Source: Microbacterium sp. K24 (GTDB taxonomy: Bacteria; Actinomycetota; Actinomycetes; Actinomycetales; Microbacteriaceae). From it: a DNA stretch of 39,929 nucleotides. Numbering within the stretch: position 1 is the stretch's first letter; each line of letters opens with the position of its first letter. The stretch spans positions 1 through 39,929 of the forward strand of contig NZ_SSDJ01000154.1 in the NCBI RefSeq assembly GCF_004794465.1, given 5' to 3'. Shown here piece by piece: positions 14,044 to 21,673 of the stretch. Below the pieces are notes generated by a model. That model saw only the letters and a list, made by a program, of their open reading frames with translations. It ran no database searches and was not told the DNA's origin. The position numbers and the translations under genes were made by a program.

Positions 14044-15403
14044 GGTTCTCCTCGGGGTTGCGGGTGTCATCGGTCTTCAGGTTCTCGGTGCGCTTGCGGC
14101 CCCAGCGTGCCAGCAGGAACAGCAGGACGCCGACGGCGAGCAGGATCGCACCGAACAGCCAGACCAGCGGGCGCTGCTGGGTGAGCAGCAGGATGCAGGA
14201 GGCGATGCCCAGCACGGGCACGAACGTCCAGACGCGGAAGTGGTCCTGCTCGACGTGGTCGCGACGCAGCACCAGCACCGAGACGTTCACGCTGAGGAAG
14301 ACGAAGAGCAGCAGCAGCACGACCGTCTCGGCGAGGGTCGCCAGGTCGCCGACGAGGGTGAGCCCCATCGCGACCAGGGTCGTCGTGAGGATGGCGACCC
14401 ATGGCGTCTTCCGGTTCGGCAGCACGCGGCCCAGCGCGGCGGGGAGCAGGTTCTGCTCGGCCATGCCGTAGGTCAGGCGGCTGACCATGATCATCGTGAG
14501 GAGCGCGCCGTTCGCGACGGCGATGAGCGCGATCAGGCTGAACAGCCACGAGGGGATGCTGACGCCGGTGGCCTCGACGACCGCGAGCAGCGGCCCGCTG
14601 GACTCCTGGAGTTCCGACGCCGGCAGGGCGATCGAACTCGCGAGCCCGACGAGCACGTAGACCCCGCCCGCTGTGAACAGGGCGGCGAAGAGAGCGCGGG
14701 GGTAGGTGCGCCGCGGGTTCTTGACCTCTTCGATCATGTTGGCCGAGGTCTCGAAGCCGACGAAGGAGTAGTACGCGATGACGGCCCCGGCGAGGACGGC
14801 CATGCCGACGCCGGTGCCCTCGGGCGTCTCGGTGATGCGTGACACGTCTCCGCCGCCTCCGCCGACGAAGACCGCGACGACGGCGATCACGATCACGAGC
14901 CCACTGAGCTCGATCGCGGTCATGACGAGGTTGGCGCCCATCGACTCGCGGATGCCGCGGGCGTTGAGGAGCGCGACGATCGCGAGGAAGGCGATGGCGA
15001 CCGGGATCGTCGGCAGGTCGATGAAGGTGCGGAAGTAGTCGCCGGCGAAGGCGATCGCGAGTCCGGCCGCGCTGGTGACCCCGGCCGCCAGCATGCTGAA
15101 CCCGACGAGGAACGAGACGAGAGGGCTGCGGAAGGCCCGCTCGGCGAAGACGGCCGAGCCGCCGGCCTTCGGGTACTTCGTCACGAGCTCGGCGTACGAG
15201 CCGGCGGTGAGCAGCGCGAGCAGCAGGGCGAGCAGAAGAGGCGCCCAGAGCATCCCGCCGACCTTCTCGGAGAGCACGCCCATGAGCGCGTAGATCCCGG
15301 CGCCCAGCACGTCTCCCAGGATGAAGGCGAAGAGCAGGGGGCCGGTGATGGCTCTGCGCAGGCGGGTGGGAGCCTCGGCCCCGGCGGCGATCTCGGTGGT
15401 CAT
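14030..15403 (-). CDS. APC-family amino-acid permease
   Basis: This 457-residue protein has about twelve hydrophobic helices and the APC superfamily opening GPLLFAFILGDVLGAGIYALMG, whose helix-1 GAGIY element forms the substrate site. The segments AYYSFVGFETSANMIEEVKNPRRTYPRA (around residue 215) are the usual helix 6 and following loop. It probably imports or exchanges an amino acid or amine by proton coupling; specificity cannot be read. A perfect 10-bp inverted repeat sits eight bases upstream of its start. The small acidic gene at 13825-14043 overlaps its end. The C-terminal tail is charged and His-containing. Confidence 0.9.
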   Translation of the reverse strand: MTTEIAAGAEAPTRLRRAITGPLLFAFILGDVLGAGIYALMGVLSEKVGGMLWAPLLLALLLALLTAGSYAELVTKYPKAGGSAVFAERAFRSPLVSFLVGFSMLAAGVTSAAGLAIAFAGDYFRTFIDLPTIPVAIAFLAIVALLNARGIRESMGANLVMTAIELSGLVIVIAVVAVFVGGGGGDVSRITETPEGTGVGMAVLAGAVIAYYSFVGFETSANMIEEVKNPRRTYPRALFAALFTAGGVYVLVGLASSIALPASELQESSGPLLAVVEATGVSIPSWLFSLIALIAVANGALLTMIMVSRLTYGMAEQNLLPAALGRVLPNRKTPWVAILTTTLVAMGLTLVGDLATLAETVVLLLLFVFLSVNVSVLVLRRDHVEQDHFRVWTFVPVLGIASCILLLTQQRPLVWLFGAILLAVGVLLFLLARWGRKRTENLKTDDTRNPEENHEHA

Positions 15404-15410
15404 CCTCGAA

Positions 15411-15437
15411 CGCTATGGCCTGCGACGGGCCATAGCG
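15411..15437. promoter_or_regulatory. Inverted repeat at the permease start
   Basis: cgctatggcc (15411-15420) and ggccatagcg (15428-15437) are exact reverse complements with a seven-base spacer, ending eight bases before the permease ATG. It could be an operator, or an mRNA hairpin covering the ribosome site. Confidence 0.65.
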
Positions 15438-15571
15438 ATGGGGTTGACAGCAGAACGCGGAGGCGCGAGGAGGCCCAGGAAATTCATAGAAATGTGACGC
15501 GCCTTCCGCGCCTCACCCCTCGCATATCGATATATTGGCGTCGCGTGAACGGCGCTGAGCCTGCTCCCGCG

Positions 15572-15594
15572 CGGGCGATCGAGGGGATCGCCCG
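15572..15594 (+). promoter_or_regulatory. Hairpin in the aquaporin leader
   Basis: A perfect 9-bp stem, 15572-15580 with 15586-15594, encloses a five-base loop gaggg 25 bases upstream of the chosen aquaporin ATG. A TATATT candidate -10 lies at 15531-15536. If translation instead began at GTG 15545, this would be coding sequence. Confidence 0.45.
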
Positions 15595-15619
15595 ACCTGA
15601 TACAGAAACGGGTTCTCAC

Positions 15620-16267
15620 ATGACCGGTACCGCACGGAAGGCGATCGCCGAAGGGCTCGCGACCTTCCTCTTCGTCCTCGCCATCATCGCCGCGGTGAAC
15701 AGCGAAAGCCCGCTGACCCCGCTGGCGATCGGATTCACGCTCATGGTCCTCGTCTACTCGACGGGCCACATCTCGGGCGCGCACCTGAACCCCGCCGTCT
15801 CGGTCGGCGTGTTCCTGCGCGGCGGCCTGAGCGTCGTCGACTTCATCGCCTACCTGATCGCCCAGTTCGTCGGCGGCGCGCTGGCCGCGCTGGCCAGCCT
15901 GGCCGTGTGGCCCTCCGGCGGAAAGGCCGTCGTCATCGAGATCGGGCCCGCGTTCCTCGTCGAGGCGCTGTTCACGCTGATCCTCGTGTGGGTCGTGCTC
16001 AACACGGCCACCTCGAAGGACACCGACGGCAACTCGTTCTACGGTCTCGCGATCGGTGCCACGGTCTTCGTCGGCGCAGCGACGGTCGGGTCGATCTCGG
16101 GTGGTGGCTTCAACCCCGCGGTCGCCCTCGGCCTCTCGGTCGGCGGCTACTTCGCATGGAGCTCGCTGTGGCTCTACATCGTCGCCCCGGTCGTCGGCGC
16201 CGTCATCGCTGCCGTCTTGTTCCGCGTGCTCAACGCGGACGACGCCAAGAAGATCGCCGGCGAGTAA
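15620..16267 (+). CDS. Aquaporin (MIP family) with atypical selectivity filter
   Basis: The 215-residue product has six hydrophobic segments and two half-helices: first NPA at 57-59 in SGAHLNPAVS, second NPA at 165-167 in SGGGFNPAVALG. The protein is a membrane channel for water or small neutral solutes. In AqpZ and GlpF the residue after the second NPA is the filter arginine; here it is Val168. The ATG at 15620 is preferred since family members begin just before the first helix, but no strong ribosome site precedes it. An in-frame GTG at 15545 would add 25 residues. A terminator follows the gene. Confidence 0.88.
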   Translation: MTGTARKAIAEGLATFLFVLAIIAAVNSESPLTPLAIGFTLMVLVYSTGHISGAHLNPAVSVGVFLRGGLSVVDFIAYLIAQFVGGALAALASLAVWPSGGKAVVIEIGPAFLVEALFTLILVWVVLNTATSKDTDGNSFYGLAIGATVFVGAATVGSISGGGFNPAVALGLSVGGYFAWSSLWLYIVAPVVGAVIAAVLFRVLNADDAKKIAGE

Positions 16268-16277
16268 TCCCGCCTCC

Positions 16278-16313
16278 GAAGCGCCGCGTCCTCTCCGGAG
16301 GGCGCGGCGCTTC
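16278..16313 (+). terminator. Intrinsic terminator after the aquaporin gene
   Basis: An 11-bp perfect stem (16278-16288 with 16303-16313) encloses a loop that itself can fold (cct...agg). Ends in ttct. Confidence 0.8.
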
Positions 16314-16381
16314 TGCGTGCCGCCTCCTCTCCCTCGAGAGATGTCCACCGCGCGGGGGATGCCGACGGCATCCGCAATCCG

Positions 16382-16387
16382 TATCGT
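16382..16387 (+). promoter_or_regulatory. Leaderless -10 of the GPP34 gene
   Basis: TATCGT ends six bases before the ATG at 16394, with no ribosome site between. Confidence 0.55.
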
Positions 16388-16393
16388 GATCCC

Positions 16394-17065
16394 ATGCTGA
16401 TCGTCGAGGAACTCCATCTGCTGCTGACCCGGCCCGACGGGCGGGTGGAGAGCGCCGCGAGCGTGCACCGCCTGTACGGCGCGATCGCCGGGGTCGTCGT
16501 CGACCTCGCCCTCCACGACCGCGTCGTGGTGACGGAGGAGAAGAACCCGGTCGTGCAGGTCGTCTCGGCGGAGCCGACCGGGAATCCGATCCTCGACGCG
16601 ACACTCGCGCGGCTCGCGCCCCTGAGCGGCAAGCGCCTGCAGTCGCTGCTGATGCGGTCGAAGCTCGACCCGCTCGACGAGGTCGTCGAGTCGCTCATCG
16701 TGCAGGGTGTGCTCGCGCGCGGAGAGCGCGGCTTCTTCGGCTGGGGCTCGCTGCGCACGCCGGAGGCGGACCCGGGCCCGGAGATGCTGATCCGCTCGCG
16801 TCTCGCCGCCGTGCTGGCGGGCTCGGCTGCGCCGACCCAGGCCGATGTCACCATCCTCGCCATCCTTCAGGGCATGAACGCGGCGCACCCGATCCTGAGG
16901 AACGAGGCCGCGGGGGCGTCGGCGGGTCAGCTGAAGAAGCGGATCGAACAGCTGGTCACCGGGTCCGCAGCGGGCGACGCCGTCTCGAAGGCCGTGAACA
17001 CGGCCATCGCCGCCGCGCTCATGGCCGCGATGACGCCGGTCATCATCGCGACGACGACCGGATGA
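16394..17065 (+). CDS. GOLPH3/VPS74 (GPP34) family protein
   Basis: This 223-residue protein begins LIVEELHLLLTRPDGR, the start of the GPP34 domain, which in eukaryotes binds phosphatidylinositol-4-phosphate at the Golgi. The domain is also found in many actinobacteria, where its role is not settled. The body is helical (GAIAGVVVDLALHDRV, LIVQGVLARGERG) and the C-terminus has an Ala-rich, mildly hydrophobic helix (AVNTAIAAALMAAM) that could touch membrane. It is a single gene with its own leaderless promoter and converges on the following oxidoreductase gene. Confidence 0.85.
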   Translation: MLIVEELHLLLTRPDGRVESAASVHRLYGAIAGVVVDLALHDRVVVTEEKNPVVQVVSAEPTGNPILDATLARLAPLSGKRLQSLLMRSKLDPLDEVVESLIVQGVLARGERGFFGWGSLRTPEADPGPEMLIRSRLAAVLAGSAAPTQADVTILAILQGMNAAHPILRNEAAGASAGQLKKRIEQLVTGSAAGDAVSKAVNTAIAAALMAAMTPVIIATTTG

Positions 17066-17075
17066 CCGCGGCCGG

Positions 17076-18032
17076 TCAGCTTCCACGGTCGGTGGTGATC
17101 ACGATCTTGCCGGTCGCGTGTCCGGCGATCGAGCGCCGATAGGCCTCACGCACGTCCTCGAGCGGATGCACCGAATCGATCGGCAACTCGATGCTGCCTT
17201 CGGCCAGCAGGTCGGCGATCAGCGTCAGCTCCCGGGCGCCCGCCTTCGCTCCACCGACTCCACGGACCCCCGGATGCCGTCTGCGCGCGTCGTAGTCGGC
17301 GACCGTGTTGATCCGGTCCGGAGGAACGCCGAGTGCCATCGCCAGATCGACCGTGCCGTGGCCGACGGTGTCGAGCACCGCCGTGAGCCCGCCCGGGGCG
17401 GCGGCGCGCACCTCGTCGGCGAGGCCGCCGCCGTGGGTGAGCGGATGGATGCCGAGTCGGCGCAGCAGCGCGTGGTTGCGCGCACTCGCCGTCCCGAGCA
17501 CCCGGGCACCGCGCCGTAGGCAGAGCTGCGCGGTGAGGATGCCGACACCACCGGCCGCGCCGCCGATCAGTACGACGTCGCCCTCGCCGATCCGCTGCGA
17601 CTCGACGCTCGCGACGGCGGTGCGCCCGACGACGTTGAGCGCACCCGCGACGAGCAGCGGAAGGCCGTCGGGCACACGGACGAGCTGGTCGGGATCGATC
17701 ACGAGGTGGTCGGCCTGCGCCTCGTACCGGAGCCCGCCGAAGACCCGCTCGCCGACGCGCCACCCGATCACGTCGTCACCGAACGCGTCGATCGTGCCCG
17801 AGAAGTCGTAGCCGTTGCCCGAGGGCAGGCTGCGCTCGTACGGGTCGTTCATGGGGTCGCCGCTGAACAGCTTCCAGTCCACCGGGTTCACGCCCGCCGC
17901 GGCCACCCGGACGAGAACCTGACCGGGCCCCGGGGTCGGCACCGCCCGCCGCTCGATCTCGAGTACCTCGGGCCCCCCGAACCGATGGAAGACGACCCGT
18001 CTCGACGCGGCATCCGTCGGTGCGAGGGGCAT
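17076..18032 (-). CDS. Zinc-free MDR oxidoreductase (NADPH:quinone reductase type)
   Basis: A 318-residue medium-chain reductase: N-terminal GroES-like domain (GPGQVLVRVAAAGVNPVDWKL), then a Rossmann domain with GGAAGGVGILTAQL as the nucleotide loop. The catalytic and structural zinc ligands of alcohol dehydrogenases are absent, which places it with quinone reductases, enoyl reductases and crotonyl-CoA-type enzymes. The substrate is not known. It starts at ATG 18032 with TAGGCT six bases upstream. The next gene upstream on the same strand, an epoxide-hydrolase-like enzyme, ends just 9 bases away, so read-through is also possible. Confidence 0.9.
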   Translation of the reverse strand: MPLAPTDAASRRVVFHRFGGPEVLEIERRAVPTPGPGQVLVRVAAAGVNPVDWKLFSGDPMNDPYERSLPSGNGYDFSGTIDAFGDDVIGWRVGERVFGGLRYEAQADHLVIDPDQLVRVPDGLPLLVAGALNVVGRTAVASVESQRIGEGDVVLIGGAAGGVGILTAQLCLRRGARVLGTASARNHALLRRLGIHPLTHGGGLADEVRAAAPGGLTAVLDTVGHGTVDLAMALGVPPDRINTVADYDARRRHPGVRGVGGAKAGARELTLIADLLAEGSIELPIDSVHPLEDVREAYRRSIAGHATGKIVITTDRGS

Positions 18033-18038
18033 GGGGAC

Positions 18039-18044
18039 AGCCTA
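18039..18044 (-). promoter_or_regulatory. Leaderless -10 of the MDR oxidoreductase gene
   Basis: Minus-strand TAGGCT ends six bases before the ATG at 18032. It overlaps the stop region of the upstream hydrolase gene, giving an internal promoter. Confidence 0.6.
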
Positions 18045-19034
18045 AGACGGCCGGGGACCAGGAGGAACCGAGCTGATCGATCCGTGCCGTTGCAGCCATT
18101 CCAGGATCGCGCGGGTGGTGTCCTCGGGGCGCTCCTGCTGGATCCAGTGGCCGCTGTCGAAGCTGATCTGCTCGACGTTCGGCACGAACTCCGCGAGGTT
18201 CGGTGACGGAGTGACAGTGTCGCGATCGCCCGAGATCATGAGGGCGGGTTGCTGGATGATCGGGTCGACCTCTCCGAGCAGATGCCAGTCGCGGTCGAAG
18301 TTGCGGTACCAGTTGATGCCGCCGGTGAACCCCGTCGTCTGGAAGGCGGCGACGTAGACGGCGAGCTCGTCAGCGCTCAACAGGGGTTCTCCGTGAGGCG
18401 AGTCGGACAGCGCGAGCTCGATCATCGCGTTCCCGGGTTGCGGAGCCCGGAGAGGCTCGTTCCGGCGGTACAGGTTGCGGAGGAACCTCTCCGTGTTCGC
18501 ATCGAGCACCGCGTCGGCGACGCCGGGCTGTCGGTTGAAGTGCACGAAGTAGTAGTCGCTGCCGAGCACCTCCTCCATGAACTCGAGCCATGGCCGCTCG
18601 CCGCGCGCGGGGTACGGCAGGCTCAGGCAGATCACCTTGTCCACCCGGGTCGGATGCAGCACGGTGAGGCTCCAGACGACCATCGCACCCCAGTCGTGGC
18701 CGACGAAGGTCGCGTCGGCGTAGCCGTAGTGATCGAGAAGGGCGACGAGATCGCCGGCGAGCTGCGCGACGTCGTAGGCGGCGACCTCGCTCGGACGCGA
18801 GGAGTTTCCGAAGCCCCGCTGGTTCGGAGCGATCACGTGGTAGCCCGCCGCGACGAGCGCGGGCACCTGGTGTCGCCAGGTGAAGGCGAGGTCCGGCCAG
18901 CCGTGGCAGAGCACGATGGGTCGTCCTGCGTTCTCGCGGCCGGCTTCGAAGACCTCGAGCGTCACCCCGTTGACGGTGATCATGGTCGGCGCGGGAAAGG
19001 GGATCGAGTGTGTCGGTGTGTTCATGTTCTTCAC
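18042..19034 (-). CDS. Epoxide-hydrolase-like alpha/beta hydrolase
   Basis: The 330-residue protein has the epoxide hydrolase arrangement: HGWP at 44-47 (oxyanion hole), nucleophile Asp114 in VGHDWG, the acid in ISGDRDTVTP and the general-base His in SGHWIQQERP. The cap domain includes HFNRQPG and NWYRN, where a tyrosine may polarise the epoxide. The haloalkane dehalogenases are close relatives and cannot be excluded. Start is GTG 19034, or ATG 19025. The gene is divergent from a WYL regulator with a palindromic operator in the gap, so it is probably that regulator's target. Confidence 0.88.
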   Translation of the reverse strand: MKNMNTPTHSIPFPAPTMITVNGVTLEVFEAGRENAGRPIVLCHGWPDLAFTWRHQVPALVAAGYHVIAPNQRGFGNSSRPSEVAAYDVAQLAGDLVALLDHYGYADATFVGHDWGAMVVWSLTVLHPTRVDKVICLSLPYPARGERPWLEFMEEVLGSDYYFVHFNRQPGVADAVLDANTERFLRNLYRRNEPLRAPQPGNAMIELALSDSPHGEPLLSADELAVYVAAFQTTGFTGGINWYRNFDRDWHLLGEVDPIIQQPALMISGDRDTVTPSPNLAEFVPNVEQISFDSGHWIQQERPEDTTRAILEWLQRHGSISSVPPGPRPS

Positions 19035-19047
19035 GCTAGGGAGGTAT

Positions 19048-19068
19048 ACCGGTCACCTCATGACCGGT
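19048..19068. promoter_or_regulatory. Operator between the epoxide hydrolase and WYL regulator genes
   Basis: ACCGGTCA (19048-19055) and TGACCGGT (19061-19068) form a perfect 8-bp inverted repeat with a five-base spacer, centred 24 bases from the hydrolase start. A TATCTG element (19070-19075) follows for the rightward gene. Confidence 0.75.
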
Positions 19069-19089
19069 TTATCTGGAAATGTTGTCGGC

Positions 19090-20049
19090 ATGCGAAGCGA
19101 CCGACTGGTGGCCATCCTGCTCATGCTGCAGCGACGCGAACAGGTGACGGCCGCCGAGGTCGCCGCCGAACTGGAGGTCTCGGAGCGCACCGCGCGGCGC
19201 GACCTCGACGCGCTGGCGCAGAGCGGCATCCCCGTGTACTCGATCCAGGGCCGAGCCGGCGGCTGGCGGCTGCTCGGCGGCGGCCGCACCGACCTTTCCG
19301 GGCTGACCGCGAGCGAGACCCGCGCCCTGTTCCTCGTCGCCGGCCCGGCCTCGACGGCGACTCCGGCGGTGAGGTCGGCGCTCCGCAAGCTCGTGCGCGC
19401 GCTTCCCGAGCCGTTCCGCGACGAGGCCGAGGCGGCGGCGACCTCGCTGATCCTCGACCCGCGGAATTGGGGCTCCACCCGGGTCGCGCAGCCGCCGCGC
19501 TTCCTCGATGACCTGCAGGATGCGGTGATCCGCGGCGTGCAGGTGCGACTCGGCTACGTGAACAGCGAGGGGGTCGAGTCGGAGCGGATCGTCCATCCCC
19601 TGGGCATCGTCGCCAAGGGGCCGTCCTGGTATCTCGTCGCCTTCACGGAGACGGGCCGGCGCACTTTCCGGATCGATCGGGTCTCGTCGGTCCGCCCGAC
19701 CGACGATCCCGTTGTGCTCCCGGGCGCCGTCGACCTGTCCGAGAGCTGGCGAGAGATCGCCGACGACCTCGACCGGCGGCGCACGTCACCCGTCGAGATC
19801 CACGCGACCTGCGCCCCCGAGGGCTTCGACCATCTCAGGATCGCGGTCGGGGACGATCTCGAGACAACGGGCGTTCTCGCCGATGGTCGCATCTCCGTCG
19901 TGATCCGCGGGCCCAGCGAGTACGGGCTCGCGGGGCTCCTCTCCGGTCTCGTCGAATGGCTCGACATCACCGAGCCCGCCGGTGTGCGGGACCACCTCGC
20001 TGACATCGGCGCAGCGCTCACGAGGCGCTACGGCGTCCCCGACTCCTGA
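19090..20049 (+). CDS. WYL-domain transcriptional regulator (DeoR-type HTH)
   Basis: This 319-residue protein has an N-terminal winged helix (RLVAILLMLQRREQVTAAEV, recognition part SERTARRDLDAL) and a central WYL domain in which the motif appears as SWYLVAFTE, followed by RTFRIDRVSSV, and a C-terminal WCX-like region. WYL proteins sense ligands, often nucleotides or metabolites. The ATG at 19090 is chosen; an in-frame ATG at 19060 overlaps the operator and adds a non-conserved segment. It probably controls the divergent hydrolase. Confidence 0.9.
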   Translation: MRSDRLVAILLMLQRREQVTAAEVAAELEVSERTARRDLDALAQSGIPVYSIQGRAGGWRLLGGGRTDLSGLTASETRALFLVAGPASTATPAVRSALRKLVRALPEPFRDEAEAAATSLILDPRNWGSTRVAQPPRFLDDLQDAVIRGVQVRLGYVNSEGVESERIVHPLGIVAKGPSWYLVAFTETGRRTFRIDRVSSVRPTDDPVVLPGAVDLSESWREIADDLDRRRTSPVEIHATCAPEGFDHLRIAVGDDLETTGVLADGRISVVIRGPSEYGLAGLLSGLVEWLDITEPAGVRDHLADIGAALTRRYGVPDS

Positions 20050-20084
20050 CGCCGCGTCGCATCGCGTACCTGGTCGCATCGCGA

Positions 20085-20102
20085 ACCGGAGCGCGATCCG
20101 GT
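20085..20102. terminator. Possible bidirectional terminator between convergent genes
   Basis: accgga (20085-20090) pairs with tccggt (20097-20102) around a six-base loop. It is short, without T run, and lies between the ends of the WYL regulator and NIPSNAP genes. The 11-mer gtcgcatcgcg is also repeated directly at 20056 and 20073. Confidence 0.35.
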
Positions 20103-20118
20103 CGACGCCATCCCGCCG

Positions 20119-20436
20119 TCAGAGCGCCGTGTCCGGCAGCAGGGGACGCATGAACGTGCGCTCGTAGCGGAGCACGCATCCGCTCTCATCACGGATCCGA
20201 TCGGCGGCGACGAACTCGGGATCGACGCCGAAGCGCTCGCGGTAGATCTCGTATTCCGCCAGCGAGGGGAAGGTGAAGAGCGCGAGAGCCTCGTCGCTCT
20301 TGCCCTCCGACGGCAGGAAGTAGCCGTGATGGATGCCGCCGTGCCGGGTGACGAGCTCCATCCAGGCCTGGGCGAACTCCTCGAATGCCTCGATCTTGGC
20401 GGGGTCGACCGTGTACGTCACGACGCAAGTGATCAC
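20119..20436 (-). CDS. NIPSNAP family protein
   Basis: The 105-residue product has the ferredoxin-like layout of NIPSNAP/dabb-type small proteins: VVTYTVDPAKIEAFEEFAQAW, then GGIHHGYFLPSEGKSDEALALF, then SLAEYEIYRERFGVDPE. Such proteins are often homodimers with poorly known roles. The GTG at 20436 is the start since it has a -10 element TATCGT (20444-20449) seven bases upstream on the minus strand, typical of a leaderless gene. Its promoter is close to the CsoR-type boxes of the divergent copper operon, but the boxes are further from this start. Confidence 0.85.
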   Translation of the reverse strand: MITCVVTYTVDPAKIEAFEEFAQAWMELVTRHGGIHHGYFLPSEGKSDEALALFTFPSLAEYEIYRERFGVDPEFVAADRIRDESGCVLRYERTFMRPLLPDTAL

Positions 20437-20474
20437 GGGGCCCACGATACTCGCGGCCGCGCGGGGTTTCGGGA

Positions 20475-20491
20475 ATACCCACGAGGGGTAT
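20475..20491. promoter_or_regulatory. CsoR-type operator, distal copy
   Basis: ATACCC-acgag-GGGTAT, a 17-bp palindrome like the CsoR/RcnR sites of copper operons. It is centred 30 bp (about three helical turns) from the second site at 20505-20521. Confidence 0.75.
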
Positions 20492-20504
20492 ACAGTTGTT
20501 CCAG

Positions 20505-20521
20505 ATACCCCGGTGGGGTAT
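20505..20521. promoter_or_regulatory. CsoR-type operator, proximal copy
   Basis: ATACCCC-ggt-GGGGTAT, a perfect palindrome (extending to 20504-20522) 22 bases before the CopZ-like start codon. G/C-tract palindromes flanked by ATA/TAT are the hallmark of CsoR binding sites. Confidence 0.85.
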
Positions 20522-20543
20522 CCCGAGACGAGAAGAGGACGAC

Positions 20544-20756
20544 ATGACGACGACCGAGTACCAGGTGACCGGAATGACGTGCGGACACTGCGAGATGTCG
20601 GTCCGGGAAGAGGTCGGCCAGATCGCGGGTGTCGACGACATCCAGGTGAGCGCCCAGACCGGCCTGCTCTCCGTGACCGGCGCGGCAGACATCGACGACG
20701 CACAGATCCTCGCGGCTGTCGAAGAGGCCGGCTACTCGGCGGTGCGCGCGTCATGA
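20544..20756 (+). CDS. copZ: CopZ-like copper chaperone (HMA domain)
   Basis: The 70-residue protein is one heavy-metal-associated domain: the metal loop MTCGHC follows YQVTG, and the fold ends in [14 protein letters not shown]. The two cysteines bind Cu(I) and hand it to the ATPase encoded downstream. It is the first gene of a three-gene unit; its TGA overlaps the next ATG (ATGA at 20753). A ribosome site agaagagg lies upstream. Two CsoR-type operators precede it, so copper should induce the operon. Confidence 0.93.
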   Translation: MTTTEYQVTGMTCGHCEMSVREEVGQIAGVDDIQVSAQTGLLSVTGAADIDDAQILAAVEEAGYSAVRAS

Positions 20757-21673
20757 AGACCGGCGCGCGGCTGGCGCTCTTCGGAGCGGGATTGGCGGTG
20801 GCGTTCGGCGGAGCCTTCGGCATCGCCGCAGCCGTGGCGCCGGATGACATCGTCACGGAAGTGCAGGAGGGAAGCGACATGGAAGAGCACGGAGCAGGAC
20901 ACGAGACGGAGTCGGCATCCTCGGCATCCGAACTGGCCGGCGCGCTGAAGGGGCTCTCGATCAGCATCGACGGGTACGTGCTGTCGCCGATCACGGCTCC
21001 CGCGGTCATCGGCGAGGCCGGCGAGCTGAGCTTCCAGATCCAGGATGCCGACGGCGAGCCCGTGACCTCGTACACGACCGCGCACGACAAGGACCTGCAT
21101 CTGATCGTGGCTCGATCCGACGGGAGCCGTTTCGAGCACGTGCACCCGGAGCTCGACGAGTCCACCGGCACCTGGTCGGTGCCGTGGACATGGGCGGATG
21201 CCGGTACCTACCGGGTGTTCGCCGACTTCACGACGGCGGGAGAGGATGCCGCGAACCTGACGCTCTCGCGTATCGTGCAGGTCGCCGGCGCGTTCACCCC
21301 CGTGGAGACGCAGCCGAGCCGGGTCGACGAGGTCGACGGCTTCACGGTCTCGCTCGAGGGAGACGTCGTCACCGGGGCCGCCAGCGAGCTGACCATCACG
21401 ATCTCTCGCGACGGCGAGCCGGTGACCGAGCTCGAACCCTACCTGGGCGCCTTCGGCCACCTCGTCGCCCTGCGCGAGGGCGATCTGGCCTTCCTGCATG
21501 TGCACGCCGAGGGCGATGAGCCCGCGGCGGGCGACACCGCAGGCCCCGAGATCGTCTTCTTCGCCGAGGCCCCGACCGCCGGTCGTTACCTGCTGTACCT
21601 CGACTTCCAGGTCGACGGCGTCGTACGCACCGCCGAGTTCGTGGTCGACGCCGCACACGGTGATCACTCATGA
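20753..21673 (+). CDS. Membrane-anchored copper-operon protein, His-containing
   Basis: The 306-residue protein has a single N-terminal hydrophobic segment (about residues 6-29) and an extracellular remainder. After it come an acidic, His-bearing stretch ([12 protein letters not shown]) and two beta-sandwich-like parts, with [17 protein letters not shown] and [20 protein letters not shown]. These HxH clusters may bind copper outside the membrane. I recognise no enzyme family. Its overlap with copZ and copA at both ends (ATGA junctions) ties it to copper export, perhaps as an acceptor for exported Cu(I). That function is inference. Confidence 0.82.
   Translation: MKTGARLALFGAGLAVAFGGAFGIAAAVAPDDIVTEVQEGSDMEEHGAGHETESASSASELAGALKGLSISIDGYVLSPITAPAVIGEAGELSFQIQDADGEPVTSYTTAHDKDLHLIVARSDGSRFEHVHPELDESTGTWSVPWTWADAGTYRVFADFTTAGEDAANLTLSRIVQVAGAFTPVETQPSRVDEVDGFTVSLEGDVVTGAASELTITISRDGEPVTELEPYLGAFGHLVALREGDLAFLHVHAEGDEPAAGDTAGPEIVFFAEAPTAGRYLLYLDFQVDGVVRTAEFVVDAAHGDHS

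Noticed and set aside
19060..19089. Earlier in-frame ATG for the WYL regulator
   Set aside because: It lies within the operator, and the extra ten residues are not typical of the family.
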